Assembly (NCBI RefSeq): GCF_009696065.1
Contig: NZ_VUMS01000008.1
Span: 58,494 to 122,493, forward strand
Direction: 5' to 3'
From: Oliverpabstia intestinalis
GTDB lineage: Bacteria; Bacillota; Clostridia; Lachnospirales; Lachnospiraceae
DNA: 64,000 bases
Positions within the stretch are counted from its first letter, which is position 1; each line of letters begins with the position of its first letter. The notes under the pieces are model-generated. The model was not told the origin of the DNA, ran no database searches, and saw only the letters and a program-made list of their open reading frames with translations. A program made the translations under genes and the position numbers. Shown in pieces: positions 53,819-62,718 of this stretch.

Positions 53819-54286
53819 TTAAAAATCAAAAGCAAGACGAATCAATGCGATATCTGCTTTTTCAAATGTCTGCTCTTTCTGATCCTCTGTGGTGATCGTC
53901 ACGCTACTTTCATCATATGCACTGAGGATTCCGTAGAATTCTTTTTCTTTATTAATCGGACGATAGGTACGGATCTCTACTTCTTTTCCCATACTTCTTA
54001 CGTAATCCTTTTCTTTCTTCAGAGGACGTCCAAGACCCGGGGAACTTACTTCCATAATATAAGCATCTTCGATAAAATCCAGTTCATCCAGTTTATCACT
54101 GAAGATTCTGCTGACTGCCTCACAGTCATCTACGGTAATTCCGCCTTCTTTATCGATATAGAAACGTAAATACCAGTTTCCTGCCTCTTTCACATACTCC
54201 ACATCCACCAGTTCAAAACCAAACTGATCAATAATCGGCTGTGCCATAGCTTCCGCCTTCTGTTCGTACTGTTCTCTTACACTCAT
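53819..54286 (-). CDS. rimP: Ribosome maturation factor RimP
   Basis: Predicted 155 residues from ATG at 54286 (MSVREQYEQKAEAMAQPI) after AGGTGGTG; a TTG 15 codons upstream lacks a ribosome site. RimP motifs: FELVDVEYVKEAGNWYLRFYIDKEGGITVDDCEAVSR and MEVSSPGLGRPLKKEKDY. Needed for 30S assembly. First gene of the rimP-nusA-ylxR-ylxQ-infB operon. Confidence 0.96.
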   Translation of the reverse strand: MSVREQYEQKAEAMAQPIIDQFGFELVDVEYVKEAGNWYLRFYIDKEGGITVDDCEAVSRIFSDKLDELDFIEDAYIMEVSSPGLGRPLKKEKDYVRSMGKEVEIRTYRPINKEKEFYGILSAYDESSVTITTEDQKEQTFEKADIALIRLAFDF

Positions 54287-54420
54287 GCTTTCACCACCTT
54301 TTACATGAACAGCAGTTGCTGTCCTCAACAATCAACCCTGATTCTTCGGATGTTCGACCCGTAATTCATACCATCAAACTTCACCCTCTGACTCAGTGAT
54401 TGATACTCAATGCAACAAAT

Positions 54421-54446
54421 AAGAGTGGACGTATCGCCCACTCTTA
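54421..54446 (-). terminator. Terminator of the topoisomerase subunit A gene
   Basis: AAGAGTGGGCGATACGTCCACTCTT followed by ATTTG on the minus strand, about 80 bases after the stop. Moderate T run. Confidence 0.8.
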
Positions 54447-54523
54447 AAACTAGTAATCATCTATTAACATGGTAATCATACCATTTATTATTATAAAATG
54501 CAAGCGTTTTCAGGCTTTTTCCT

Positions 54524-56761
54524 TTATACCCGCACTTTCGTTCCTTTGGTGTCCCGTTTTCCAAGCTTGATCTTATTGAGGACCATCTGCTTTTCTTTGT
54601 ATTCAATCTGGTATTCCATCCGGCTTTCCAGAAGATATGCATGTTCCAGATAATCTCTGTCACCCATCTTCATTGCCCGGACACCAAGGGCTGCTTTTTT
54701 CTTCTCCGGTACTTCCTCTTTCAGAAAACGCAGAAAATATCCCGCATGGCTCTGCAGCACCACATAATCCATCGTGTCACACAACTCCACAAGAACCAGT
54801 TCATCCTCCTCCGTCAGTTTGGTAGAAGCGATGGTTCTCTTAATCACATCGAATTCCGTTCCCGGCACCTGTTTGATCATACCGGATTTTGTCACGAAAA
54901 TCAGAGAAGCATTCTTTACTGCCTCCATATTGCTGACACAAAGCAGTTCTTCCTGTGCACTGGAAAAATTACTCAGGTTGTCGATCGGAACTCCTTTATC
55001 TCTCAGCCTTGTAAGTGGCAGATCCATCACTTTTACCGTATGCATCTGTCCTTTGTTCGTAAAGAGACAGATCTTATCGGTATTCATACAGGTAAATACA
55101 TACTTATATTCCCCGTGAACTGTCTCTTTGTTCCTCTCGTAGGTATTCCTATCCAGCACCTTGGCATATCCGAAACGATCCATCAGAAAACATACTTCCG
55201 CTTCTTCTACTTTCTTTTCTTCAAAGACAGCTTCTTCCCTGTTTTCAATCACGGTACGGCGTTTTCTTCCGTAGGTTTTCTTGATGTGATCCAGATCTTC
55301 CATGATGACCTGTGCCATGGCATCGTAATTATTCAGAATCTCTTCATATCTGGCAATATTTTTCAGAGTTTCCTCATGTTCTGCCACCAGGGCTTCGATT
55401 TCCAGTCCGATCAGCTTATACAGTCGCATCTCCAGAATCGCAGTTGCCTGTCTCTGGGTAAAGCAGAGTTTTTTTGCTGCTTTCTCACTGGCTTTCGTCT
55501 TGAAGCGGATACCTTCAGTCACACCGTTTACCAGACACTCTTTTACCTGTTTCTGGTTTTTACTTCCACGCAGGATCTCGATGATCAGATCGATCACATC
55601 ACAGGCTTTGATCAAACCCTCCTGGATCTCTTTCTTTTCCAGTTCTTTATTTAACAGTGTCTGATGCTTTCTCGTACAGACTTCAAACTGAAAATCCACA
55701 TGATGCTCAATGATCTGTTTCAGGCTCAGTGTTTCCGGTCTTCCATCTGCTACAGCGAGCATATTCACACCGAAAGTATCTTCCAGACGGGTCTTTTTAT
55801 AGAGCATATTTTTTAGATTTTCCACATCTGCGCCTTTTTTCAGCTCCAGAACGATCCGGATACCTTCTTTGGAAGACTGGTTGGAAATATCCACAATATC
55901 TGTAGCTTTTTTGGATTCTACCAGACCGGCTACATCATTTAAGAATTTTCCTATATTGGCTCCAACCATCGGATACGGGATCTGGGTGATCACAAGGTTG
56001 ACTTTTCCGCCTTTTAATTTCTCTTCTTCCACTTTTCCGCGGATCTTGATCTTTCCGCTTCCGGTTTCATAGATCTTCAGAAGTTCATCTTTATTGATCA
56101 CGATACCGCCGGTCGGAAAATCCGGTCCTTTGATGTATCTCATCAGACCTTTCACGCTGATCTCATTATTTTTCATGTAGGCTTTCACACCGTCCACGAT
56201 CTCGACCAGGTTATGTGGCGGGATGCTGGTCGCCATACCGACCGCGATACCATCCGCTCCGTTTAACAGAAGATTCGGAACACGAACCGGAAGTACCACC
56301 GGCTCTTTCTCTGTCTCATCAAAGTTCGGCATAAAGTCCACAACATTCTTATCCATATCACTCAGATATACTTCCTGGGTGATTTTTTCCAGTCTTGCTT
56401 CCGTATATCGCATGGCAGCGGCTCCGTCACCCTCGATGGATCCAAAATTTCCATGGCCGTCTACCAGAGCCTGTCCCTTCTTAAAGTCCTGTGCCATAAC
56501 CACCAGGGCATCATAGATGGAACTGTCGCCATGTGGATGATATTTACCCATGGTATCACCTACGATACGGGCGCATTTTCGATAAGGCCTGTCATAGCGG
56601 ATACCCAGTTCATACATATCATACAGGGTTCTTCTTTGTACCGGTTTCAATCCGTCACGAACATCCGGCAATGCTCTTGACACGATAACACTCATGGCAT
56701 AGTCAATATAAGACTTCTGCATTACCTCGGAATATTCGGTTCTGATAATCTGTCCTTCCAT
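54524..56761 (-). CDS. parC: Type IIA topoisomerase subunit A (GyrA/ParC family, likely ParC)
   Basis: 745 residues. Catalytic tyrosine Y119 ([10 protein letters not shown]), QRDR segment HPHGDSSIY (Ser at 80), GyrA-like dimer-gate domain, and a C-terminal beta-pinwheel region that lacks a clear GyrA box (QxRGGxG); the matching spot reads R-D-K-G-V-P-I. Length 745 and no GyrA box point to topoisomerase IV subunit A, although automatic annotation may call it gyrase A. With its partner it cuts and passes duplex DNA to decatenate sister chromosomes. The upstream gene (parE-type) ends 22 bases before this start. Confidence 0.85.
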   Translation of the reverse strand: MEGQIIRTEYSEVMQKSYIDYAMSVIVSRALPDVRDGLKPVQRRTLYDMYELGIRYDRPYRKCARIVGDTMGKYHPHGDSSIYDALVVMAQDFKKGQALVDGHGNFGSIEGDGAAAMRYTEARLEKITQEVYLSDMDKNVVDFMPNFDETEKEPVVLPVRVPNLLLNGADGIAVGMATSIPPHNLVEIVDGVKAYMKNNEISVKGLMRYIKGPDFPTGGIVINKDELLKIYETGSGKIKIRGKVEEEKLKGGKVNLVITQIPYPMVGANIGKFLNDVAGLVESKKATDIVDISNQSSKEGIRIVLELKKGADVENLKNMLYKKTRLEDTFGVNMLAVADGRPETLSLKQIIEHHVDFQFEVCTRKHQTLLNKELEKKEIQEGLIKACDVIDLIIEILRGSKNQKQVKECLVNGVTEGIRFKTKASEKAAKKLCFTQRQATAILEMRLYKLIGLEIEALVAEHEETLKNIARYEEILNNYDAMAQVIMEDLDHIKKTYGRKRRTVIENREEAVFEEKKVEEAEVCFLMDRFGYAKVLDRNTYERNKETVHGEYKYVFTCMNTDKICLFTNKGQMHTVKVMDLPLTRLRDKGVPIDNLSNFSSAQEELLCVSNMEAVKNASLIFVTKSGMIKQVPGTEFDVIKRTIASTKLTEEDELVLVELCDTMDYVVLQSHAGYFLRFLKEEVPEKKKAALGVRAMKMGDRDYLEHAYLLESRMEYQIEYKEKQMVLNKIKLGKRDTKGTKVRV

Positions 56762-56782
56762 GTTTTCCTCCTGATTGTTCTA

Positions 56783-58705
56783 TCAGATATCCAGCTGTGC
56801 GTTCTGTGCATGCTGATAAATAAATGCTTTTCGGGGAGGTACGTCCGTTCCCATCAGTACTTCTGTCACGTCAGATGCCATTCTCGCATCTTCAATTTCC
56901 ACCCGTTTCAAAATTCTTGTCTTCGGATCCAGAGTTGTCTCCCATAACTGCTGGGCATCCATTTCTCCCAGACCTTTGTAGCGCTGCAGAGTAAAGGATC
57001 CGGTGTGAGTTTTTCTGTATTTTTCCAGCGCCTTGTCATCATACAGATATTCCTCTTCCCCTTTGGAAGGGATCACTTTATACAATGGCGGCATAGCAAT
57101 GTATACATGACCTTCATAGATCAGTTCCGGCATAAAACGATAAAACAGAGTCAGCAACAAGGTAGAAATATGGGCTCCGTCCACATCCGCATCGGCCATG
57201 ATGATAATCTTGTCATACCGAAGCTTTGTAATATCAAAATCATTCCCATACCCCTCGGAAAATCCGCAACCAAATGCATTGATCATGGTCTTGATTTCTG
57301 CATTCGCCAGCACTTTATCTATCGTTGCTTTTTCCACATTCAGTATTTTTCCACGGATTGGTAAAATAGCCTGATAATTACGGTCTCTGGCTGATTTTGC
57401 AGAGCCGCCGGCGGAATCTCCCTCGACAATAAATATTTCGCATTTTTCCGGATCTTTTTTCACACAGTTTGCCAGTTTTCCATTGGAATCAAAAGAATAC
57501 TTCTGTTTCGTCAAAAGATTGGTTTTTGCCTTTTCTTCGGTCTTACGAATCTTGGCAGAACGTTCTGCACAGGAAAGAACTGTTTTCAGGGTCTCAAGAT
57601 TACGATCAAAGAATCGAACAATCTCATCTCCTGTGACCTTGGCTGTCGCCTTGGATGCATCCTGATTATCCAGCTTGGTCTTGGTCTGTCCTTCAAAACG
57701 AGGTGCCGGATGTTTGATAGAGATAACTGCAGTCATACCATTTCGGATATCTACACCGGTAAAATTGCTGTCTTTTTCCTTCAGAATTCCCAGTTCTCTT
57801 GCATAGTTGTTCATAACCGTGGTAAACATGGTCTTGAAACCTGTCAGATGGGTTCCGCCTTCTGCATTATAAATGTTATTACAAAATCCAAGAACATTTT
57901 CATGGAATTCGTTGACATACTGGAAAACCCCTTCCACCGTAATTCCATCACTCTCTCCTGAAAAATAAACCGGATCATGAAGCGTCTCTTTTTTTCTGTT
58001 CAAATCTCTTACAAAACCAATGATCCCCTCCGGCTCATGATAATCGATAACTTCCGGTTCCGTCTTCCGTTTATCTTCGAAATGAATGGTCAGCTTAGGA
58101 TTCAGATACGCAGTTTCATGAAGACGGCTTTTTACCTCTTCCTCTGTAAATCTTGTTTTTTCAAAAATCTCCGGATCCGGAAGAAAATTGATACAGGTTC
58201 CGGTCTCTTTTGTACGTCCGATTTTCGGAAGCAGACCCTCTTCCAACTCGATTACCGGAATTCCACGCTCATATCGGTCATGATGTACGTATCCTTCTCT
58301 GCTGACTTTGACGTCAAGATAGGTAGACAGTGCATTTACCACAGAGGAACCTACGCCGTGAAGACCACCACTGGTCTTATACGCACCGTTATCAAACTTT
58401 CCACCCGCATGAAGGGTGGTAAATACCAGACGCTCCGCAGATATTCCTTTCTCATGCATTCCAACCGGAATTCCACGTCCGTTATCTGACACGGTGCAGG
58501 AACCGTCTGCTTCCAGCGTAACCCGGATCAAATCACAGTGCCCTGCCAAATGCTCATCCACCGAGTTGTCCACGATTTCGTAGATCAGATGGTTGAGACC
58601 TTTTCTGGAAACGCTGCCTATATACATACCCGGTCTCTTCCGGACTGCCTCAAGACCTTCCAGAACTGAGATACTACTGGCGTCATAACTGTCTTTCTTT
58701 GCCAT
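56783..58705 (-). CDS. parE: Type IIA topoisomerase subunit B (GyrB/ParE family, likely ParE)
   Basis: Predicted 640 residues starting at ATG 58705 (MAKKDSYDASSISVLEGLEAVRKRPG-like start) after AAAGGAAAG; a 74-residue upstream extension is repeat-derived and lacks a ribosome site. GHKL ATPase: DNSVDEHLAGHCD, DNGRGIPVGMHEK, GLHGVGSSVVNALS; TOPRIM: EGDSAGGSAKSARDRNYQAILP with metal site IMADADVDGAHIS. Pairs with the subunit A encoded downstream. The separate gyrAB pair, expected near the origin, is not in this window. Confidence 0.88.
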   Translation of the reverse strand: MAKKDSYDASSISVLEGLEAVRKRPGMYIGSVSRKGLNHLIYEIVDNSVDEHLAGHCDLIRVTLEADGSCTVSDNGRGIPVGMHEKGISAERLVFTTLHAGGKFDNGAYKTSGGLHGVGSSVVNALSTYLDVKVSREGYVHHDRYERGIPVIELEEGLLPKIGRTKETGTCINFLPDPEIFEKTRFTEEEVKSRLHETAYLNPKLTIHFEDKRKTEPEVIDYHEPEGIIGFVRDLNRKKETLHDPVYFSGESDGITVEGVFQYVNEFHENVLGFCNNIYNAEGGTHLTGFKTMFTTVMNNYARELGILKEKDSNFTGVDIRNGMTAVISIKHPAPRFEGQTKTKLDNQDASKATAKVTGDEIVRFFDRNLETLKTVLSCAERSAKIRKTEEKAKTNLLTKQKYSFDSNGKLANCVKKDPEKCEIFIVEGDSAGGSAKSARDRNYQAILPIRGKILNVEKATIDKVLANAEIKTMINAFGCGFSEGYGNDFDITKLRYDKIIIMADADVDGAHISTLLLTLFYRFMPELIYEGHVYIAMPPLYKVIPSKGEEEYLYDDKALEKYRKTHTGSFTLQRYKGLGEMDAQQLWETTLDPKTRILKRVEIEDARMASDVTEVLMGTDVPPRKAFIYQHAQNAQLDI

Positions 58706-58819
58706 AATACTTTCCTTTCTATTCTTTCTCTCCCCGGTACTTTCCTTTGGCTCAAGCCACGGACTTTGGCCCGTTGCTCGCTCCCACACTCGCTGGCGCT
58801 CGTTGCTCTGCATATCAAC

Positions 58820-58840
58820 AATTGGTCCGGTGGACCAATT
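58820..58840. repeat. Perfect short palindrome
   Basis: AATTGGTCCGGTGGACCAATT with 9-base arms. Its GGTCCGGTGGACC core is the reverse complement of the core in the hairpin at 22399-22422. Confidence 0.7.
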
Positions 58841-58845
58841 TTGAT

Positions 58846-58907
58846 TGACGCGGCAGTCGCCAAGGTCTCGTGCAAGCACGGACTTTGGCTCGTTGCTCGC
58901 GTACATA
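58846..58907. repeat. 62-base dispersed repeat, copy B
   Basis: Differs at 3 of 62 positions from 17178-17239. Its minus-strand frame fuses with the parE gene and would yield a spurious N-terminal extension. Confidence 0.85.
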
Positions 58908-59019
58908 ATTAATCGGCGGTTTTTCATGGGGTACTGGGGTACTTAACGAAAACTGCCGATCATTATACCATATTTTTATACATAGAAACAAGTTAAAAAG
59001 TACTTTAGATTGTAGATTC

Positions 59020-59484
59020 CTATATTTCTCCCTTTTCTCTCAGATAATTCAGAAACCCCTCTGATCCTTCTTCCACATCCCTGTAAGTTTCATCAAAGTC
59101 TCCTGTATACCATGGATCTGCTATATCTCTTCCAGATCCGGCAAAGCTTAACAGTTTATATATCTTCCCCTCCGGGTCATGCTTGAACATCCGATTCAGG
59201 TTTCGTATATTTGCAGTATCCATACCTATAATGTAATCGAACTTGTCATAGTCGTCTAAAGTGACCTGTCTGGCTCTGTGAGGCACCAATGGAATTCCCA
59301 GTTCTCTCAATTTGTTCACTGTACCTCTGTGTGGAGGATTACCGATTTCTTCTCTGCTTGTCGCAGCACTGTCTATAACAAACATATTTTCCAATCCAAG
59401 GGTGTTTACTTTGTGGGTAAATACGCTCTCGCTTAGGGTTGATCTGCAAATATTGCCGTGGCAGATGAAAAGTACTTTTATCAT
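59020..59484 (-). CDS. Low-molecular-weight protein-tyrosine phosphatase
   Basis: Predicted 154 residues from ATG at 59484 (MIKVLFICHGNICRSTL) after AAGGAG. P-loop C8-H-G-N-I-C13-R14-S is the LMW-PTP signature CxxxxxCRS type, and the general acid Asp is in the DPW motif (IADPWYTGDFDETY). A cytosolic phosphatase of tyrosine (or arginine) phosphate, often regulating exopolysaccharide kinases or stress responses. Monocistronic next to the mobile island; nothing indicates its target. Confidence 0.94.
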   Translation of the reverse strand: MIKVLFICHGNICRSTLSESVFTHKVNTLGLENMFVIDSAATSREEIGNPPHRGTVNKLRELGIPLVPHRARQVTLDDYDKFDYIIGMDTANIRNLNRMFKHDPEGKIYKLLSFAGSGRDIADPWYTGDFDETYRDVEEGSEGFLNYLREKGEI

Positions 59485-59670
59485 TATTTTATTTCTCCTT
59501 GTTTTGCCCCGGAACGCCCTGTTTTTCAAGGGTTTCCGGGCTTCGTGTGGTTTGCTCTGAAATTACAGATTGTGGCAAATCAGAGCAAAATTAGGCAAGT
59601 TATTACTACCTGTTAGTAATAAAATTAGTAGTCAACACGGAAAACTGACTACTAAGGATTTTGAAACCAC

Positions 59671-60298
59671 TTATGCAGCATCTTCAAAAATTCTCCTCTG
59701 TGCCTCTAAATATGACCGCAGATTAATGATTGCATCAGCACAGTTCTTTGAATGTTTAAGTTCATCTTCTGCAAGTTCAATATTATTATCATCCGCAAGC
59801 TTAATCGTGTAATCATATATGCGACCTACTAAAATCTCAAGTTCTTCCGTAGTCAACTGAATGCTAATCTTCTTATAATCTTTATGTGCCTTTAATTGCT
59901 CAAGGCTATCCATCAACGAGTCAATTTTCTCAACATCCATATCTCCATTTCGAATGGTGTCAATATACACTCTTAATGATGCCCGGAATTTGGTTACAAC
60001 CTTTGGCTCATGATTCTTTACCTTGTTGTAAACATAAACACCTGTTCCTGTTGCCGCAGCTATCGCAAGGGTAATAATTGTACCTTTTTTATGTCCTTTT
60101 ACAAACTTAAGAGCCTTAGCTCCCACACCCTGTGCCCGTTCGGCCGTTTAGGTCAATTGGATTTAAGTGTTTCACAATCTGTCCCTGATTAGGTCCAACC
60201 GCATAACGAACCACACTACCTATTCTTCTATACAAACCTGTCGCTAATCCTGTTGCGATATCATCCGGAATGTAAAATGCATCTTGTGCAATTGCCAT
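59671..60298 (-). pseudogene. Single-pass membrane protein of the mobile island, frameshifted
   Basis: Unrecognised family. One frame starts at ATG 60298 after GAGGAGC (MAIAQDAFYIPDDIATGLATG...VRYAVGPNQGQIVKHLNPIDLN) and stops early at 60116. The other frame continues sensibly from A-E-R-A-Q-G-V-G-A-K-A-L-K-F (from about 60141) through a TM helix (TIITLAIAAATGTGVYVY), a helical region (VDSLMDSLEQLKAHKDY) and ends E-D-A-A at 59671. An extra G near 60141-60148 explains the break; joined, it gives about 200 residues. A GTG at 60126 could restart the second half. Located 17 bases downstream of the 522-residue gene. Confidence 0.7.
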
Positions 60299-60314
60299 AT
60301 CTATCGACGCTCCT

Positions 60315-61883
60315 CTATTTTTTGTGCATTGTTCCTGCTGTAGTCAAATGACCTCCGCATGAGCCTATAATTATTTTTCTTTTGCCAGTTTTCAGATCAA
60401 TATAATTAGCAAAGTAAATTCTGAAAAATCGGGAGTCCGATTCCTTTCCAGTATTTGACTTAATATGTGGCTCAATATTTATCTCATTTTCAAAGTAGTA
60501 GTCTTCATATTCTCTTGATATTGTTTTGTCTTTTTTTGTCGTAGAAGTATTTCCGGGAACACACTCAAACGGAGCTTGTTCGTTGTATTTTGCACAAGCT
60601 TCCACAAAATTGCTATATTTTCCAAGACAATCATACAAAGTTGTCACCATCGAAAATAAAACTTCCCATAACACTGCAGGTGCAGTCCCACAATCCTTTA
60701 ATGACTTCCATCCCTTTTCCGTCAAGTCTATTCTGTCAGAAAAAACAGTAACAAAAAATTCAGGAATATCTTTGGGTGTTTTGGGATACTCATCTATTTG
60801 ACGAACTAAATCATATGCCTCTTTACCTTTCTTCAAAGGCTCATATGCTGCCTGAATAGAATCTAATTGAGATTGCAATCCGTAATTATCATTTTTTGCC
60901 TGCTGAAGTTCATCCTTCAAATCACTATTTTCAATCTCAAACTCAAGTTTCTTGAGTTTCATTTCCTCTAGTTGTGATTTCAAGCCATCATTCTCTGTCG
61001 ATGCTATCTGACTTGATTCTTCCTGCTTTTTCTTTAATTGTACAAACCTCGATTCTAATGCATCACGACGGATTAATTCCTCACAATTACGATATCTAAA
61101 TAAGTTATCGTAGTCATTAATATCCTGAGCCACTACTCGCCTAAAAATACGTAAGATTGTTTCCTCGCCTTTCTCCATAGCCTCATCATAGTGAATGAAT
61201 CTATGTCGGTTTGCATCCAACGGATTAGAAATATCGATATTCGGCAAGTAATACCTTATCATTCCCGCTGTACACTTGTAGTCTTCATCCATGAGATATC
61301 GCATTTCATCAACAAAACTTAATTCATTTGAATAGTATACAAGTGCATTTCCGGCTACACTTTCTATCATTTTTTGTGGGTCGATAGGGAGGTTTATCTT
61401 TTCTTTATCTATATAATCCTTTTTAGACATTATCAAGATAATAGGAATTCCTCTCTCTTTGTCATAAATTTGTTCCTTAAAAGTGAGTCCTTGTCCAGTG
61501 TAAAGTTCCATTGCCTCAAATAATAAAGGCTCATCATTGACCTCACACATGAATCTTTCATCACTCTGGATATTTCTAACAATGCCAGGCACGCTAATAT
61601 CAGGAGCAGATAAACACTCACCAATAAATCCCATCGCATCAGCATATGACACAACAAATGTTAGTCGCGCTGCACCATTACTCATTGTTTGAAAACCAAT
61701 TTCCGTTGTCCACCATCTCGGAGCAAAACCGCTCTCATTCTGGCATTCTCTTATTCTACATGCCCAAGAAATATCCTTATCATTTTCCGGGTTAACTCGG
61801 TAAATTGACTCTGCGTAAAATGTTTTCTTTCTTTTTGCATCGTATAACTTATTACCATTCTTAAAGTGTGTCCAATAGCGCAT
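60315..61883 (-). CDS. Uncharacterised 522-residue coiled-coil protein
   Basis: No family recognised. Three parts: an N-terminal alpha/beta region (1-270) with a mixed sequence including PRWWTTEIGFQTM, LTFVVSYADAMGFIG and IPIILIMSKKDY; a coiled coil about 280-350 (LKSQLEEMKLKKLEFEIENSDL); and a C-terminal part (390-522) ending R-I-Y-F-A-N-Y, I-I-I-G-S-C-G-G-H-L-T-T-A-G-T, a pattern that reminds me of small toxin-like or RNA-binding C-termini. No signal peptide or TM helix. Start ATG at 61883 immediately follows GAGGGAG. It lies 29 bases after a recombinase stop, between the recombinase and a TM protein: a plausible accessory, perhaps defence-type, cargo gene. Function not assigned. Confidence 0.8.
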   Translation of the reverse strand: MRYWTHFKNGNKLYDAKRKKTFYAESIYRVNPENDKDISWACRIRECQNESGFAPRWWTTEIGFQTMSNGAARLTFVVSYADAMGFIGECLSAPDISVPGIVRNIQSDERFMCEVNDEPLLFEAMELYTGQGLTFKEQIYDKERGIPIILIMSKKDYIDKEKINLPIDPQKMIESVAGNALVYYSNELSFVDEMRYLMDEDYKCTAGMIRYYLPNIDISNPLDANRHRFIHYDEAMEKGEETILRIFRRVVAQDINDYDNLFRYRNCEELIRRDALESRFVQLKKKQEESSQIASTENDGLKSQLEEMKLKKLEFEIENSDLKDELQQAKNDNYGLQSQLDSIQAAYEPLKKGKEAYDLVRQIDEYPKTPKDIPEFFVTVFSDRIDLTEKGWKSLKDCGTAPAVLWEVLFSMVTTLYDCLGKYSNFVEACAKYNEQAPFECVPGNTSTTKKDKTISREYEDYYFENEINIEPHIKSNTGKESDSRFFRIYFANYIDLKTGKRKIIIGSCGGHLTTAGTMHKK

Positions 61884-61912
61884 CTCCCTCGGAACATGAA
61901 TGCCTGCTCAAG

Positions 61913-62718
61913 TTATCTCTGTTCTGAAAAAATATCGTCAAAATTCCATTCGATTTCAATTTCATCCTGACTATGAATACGGATCACCTTGATAATCTCA
62001 CACAGCTTCTCTGCATCGAACTTCTGAATTCCCAAGAAATCTTTTAGTTTTATTTTATCAGAAAGTTCATTTTGTTCAAGAAGCTTTTTGCTATTCTCCG
62101 CATCTTCTATTTTTCGTTTGATTTCATCCAGCTGTCCACTTATCTTTTCAGCTCTCTGCTTATACAAATCACGATCCATACGACCATCTTTGTAATCATC
62201 ATAGAGCTTCATCTTTTCTGAAGTCAATTGTCGGCTCTGTTTTTGCAATTCTGCAGTATTGATCTCTTTATATTCGCATTGACTTTTGGAAGATGCTTTC
62301 TTTTCTTTTTCCAACAATGACGCTGCATACTGATGGACAAGTCCAAGGATATTTTCCTCCAGCGGTTCCCGTCGGATCACCAGACTTCGGCACACAGGAT
62401 CTCCATTGGTTCTGGCATCAGAGCATTTCAGCAGATGCTCTGTTTCTTTTAACAGAGAATGCCCACAGTTGGCACATATCAGCAATGCCGGCTGTTTTTT
62501 ACGTCTTTCCAGAGTAAAATTGGTGCGTGATTCTGCAACAATTCTCCGTTTTTTCGGATGCATTTCATTTGCTTTTTCAAACAATGCCCTGTCTATAATT
62601 GCTGTATGATGATTTTCCAGGCGAACCCATTCTGTTTCATCATTCAGAACTGCTTTATGGCCAGTATGCATACTGCAACGTGTTTTGCCCCAGATTCTGG
62701 TTCCAATATAAATCTCAT
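61913..62718 (-). pseudogene. Large serine recombinase, C-terminal part only
   Basis: The frame can be followed from about 62716 (E-I-Y-I-G-T-R-I-W-G-K-T-R-C-S-M-H-T-G-H-K) to the stop at 61913. It holds the recombinase domain end (ENHHTAIIDRALFEKANEMHPKKRR), a zinc ribbon (ICANCGHSLL ... KCSDARTNGDPVCRS) and a coiled coil with LYKQRAEKISGQLDEIKRKI, as in TndX/TnpX-type serine integrases. The N-terminal resolvase domain with its catalytic serine is missing; at about 62717 the sequence turns into the IS256-type element. The recombinase is therefore inactive. Confidence 0.88.

Larger units (their letters stand above)
58706..59019. other. Intergenic repeat cluster upstream of parE
   Basis: No gene. 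Holds a partial copy of the 62-base repeat (about 58754-58782, CACGGACTTTGG.CCGTTGCTCGC), the palindrome AATTGGTCC-GGT-GGACCAATT (58820-58840), the full repeat copy B at 58846-58907, then a parE promoter-like A/T stretch. Confidence 0.6.

Noticed and set aside
54641..55654. 337-codon plus-strand open frame
   Set aside because: Antisense to the topoisomerase A gene; no promoter, no ribosome site, Phe/His-rich shadow.
56783..58927. Long start of the parE-type gene giving 714 residues
   Set aside because: The first 74 codons are the dispersed repeat (Y-A-S-N-E-P-K-S) and flanking intergenic sequence; the ribosome site AAAGGAAAG precedes the ATG at 58705 and homology begins there.
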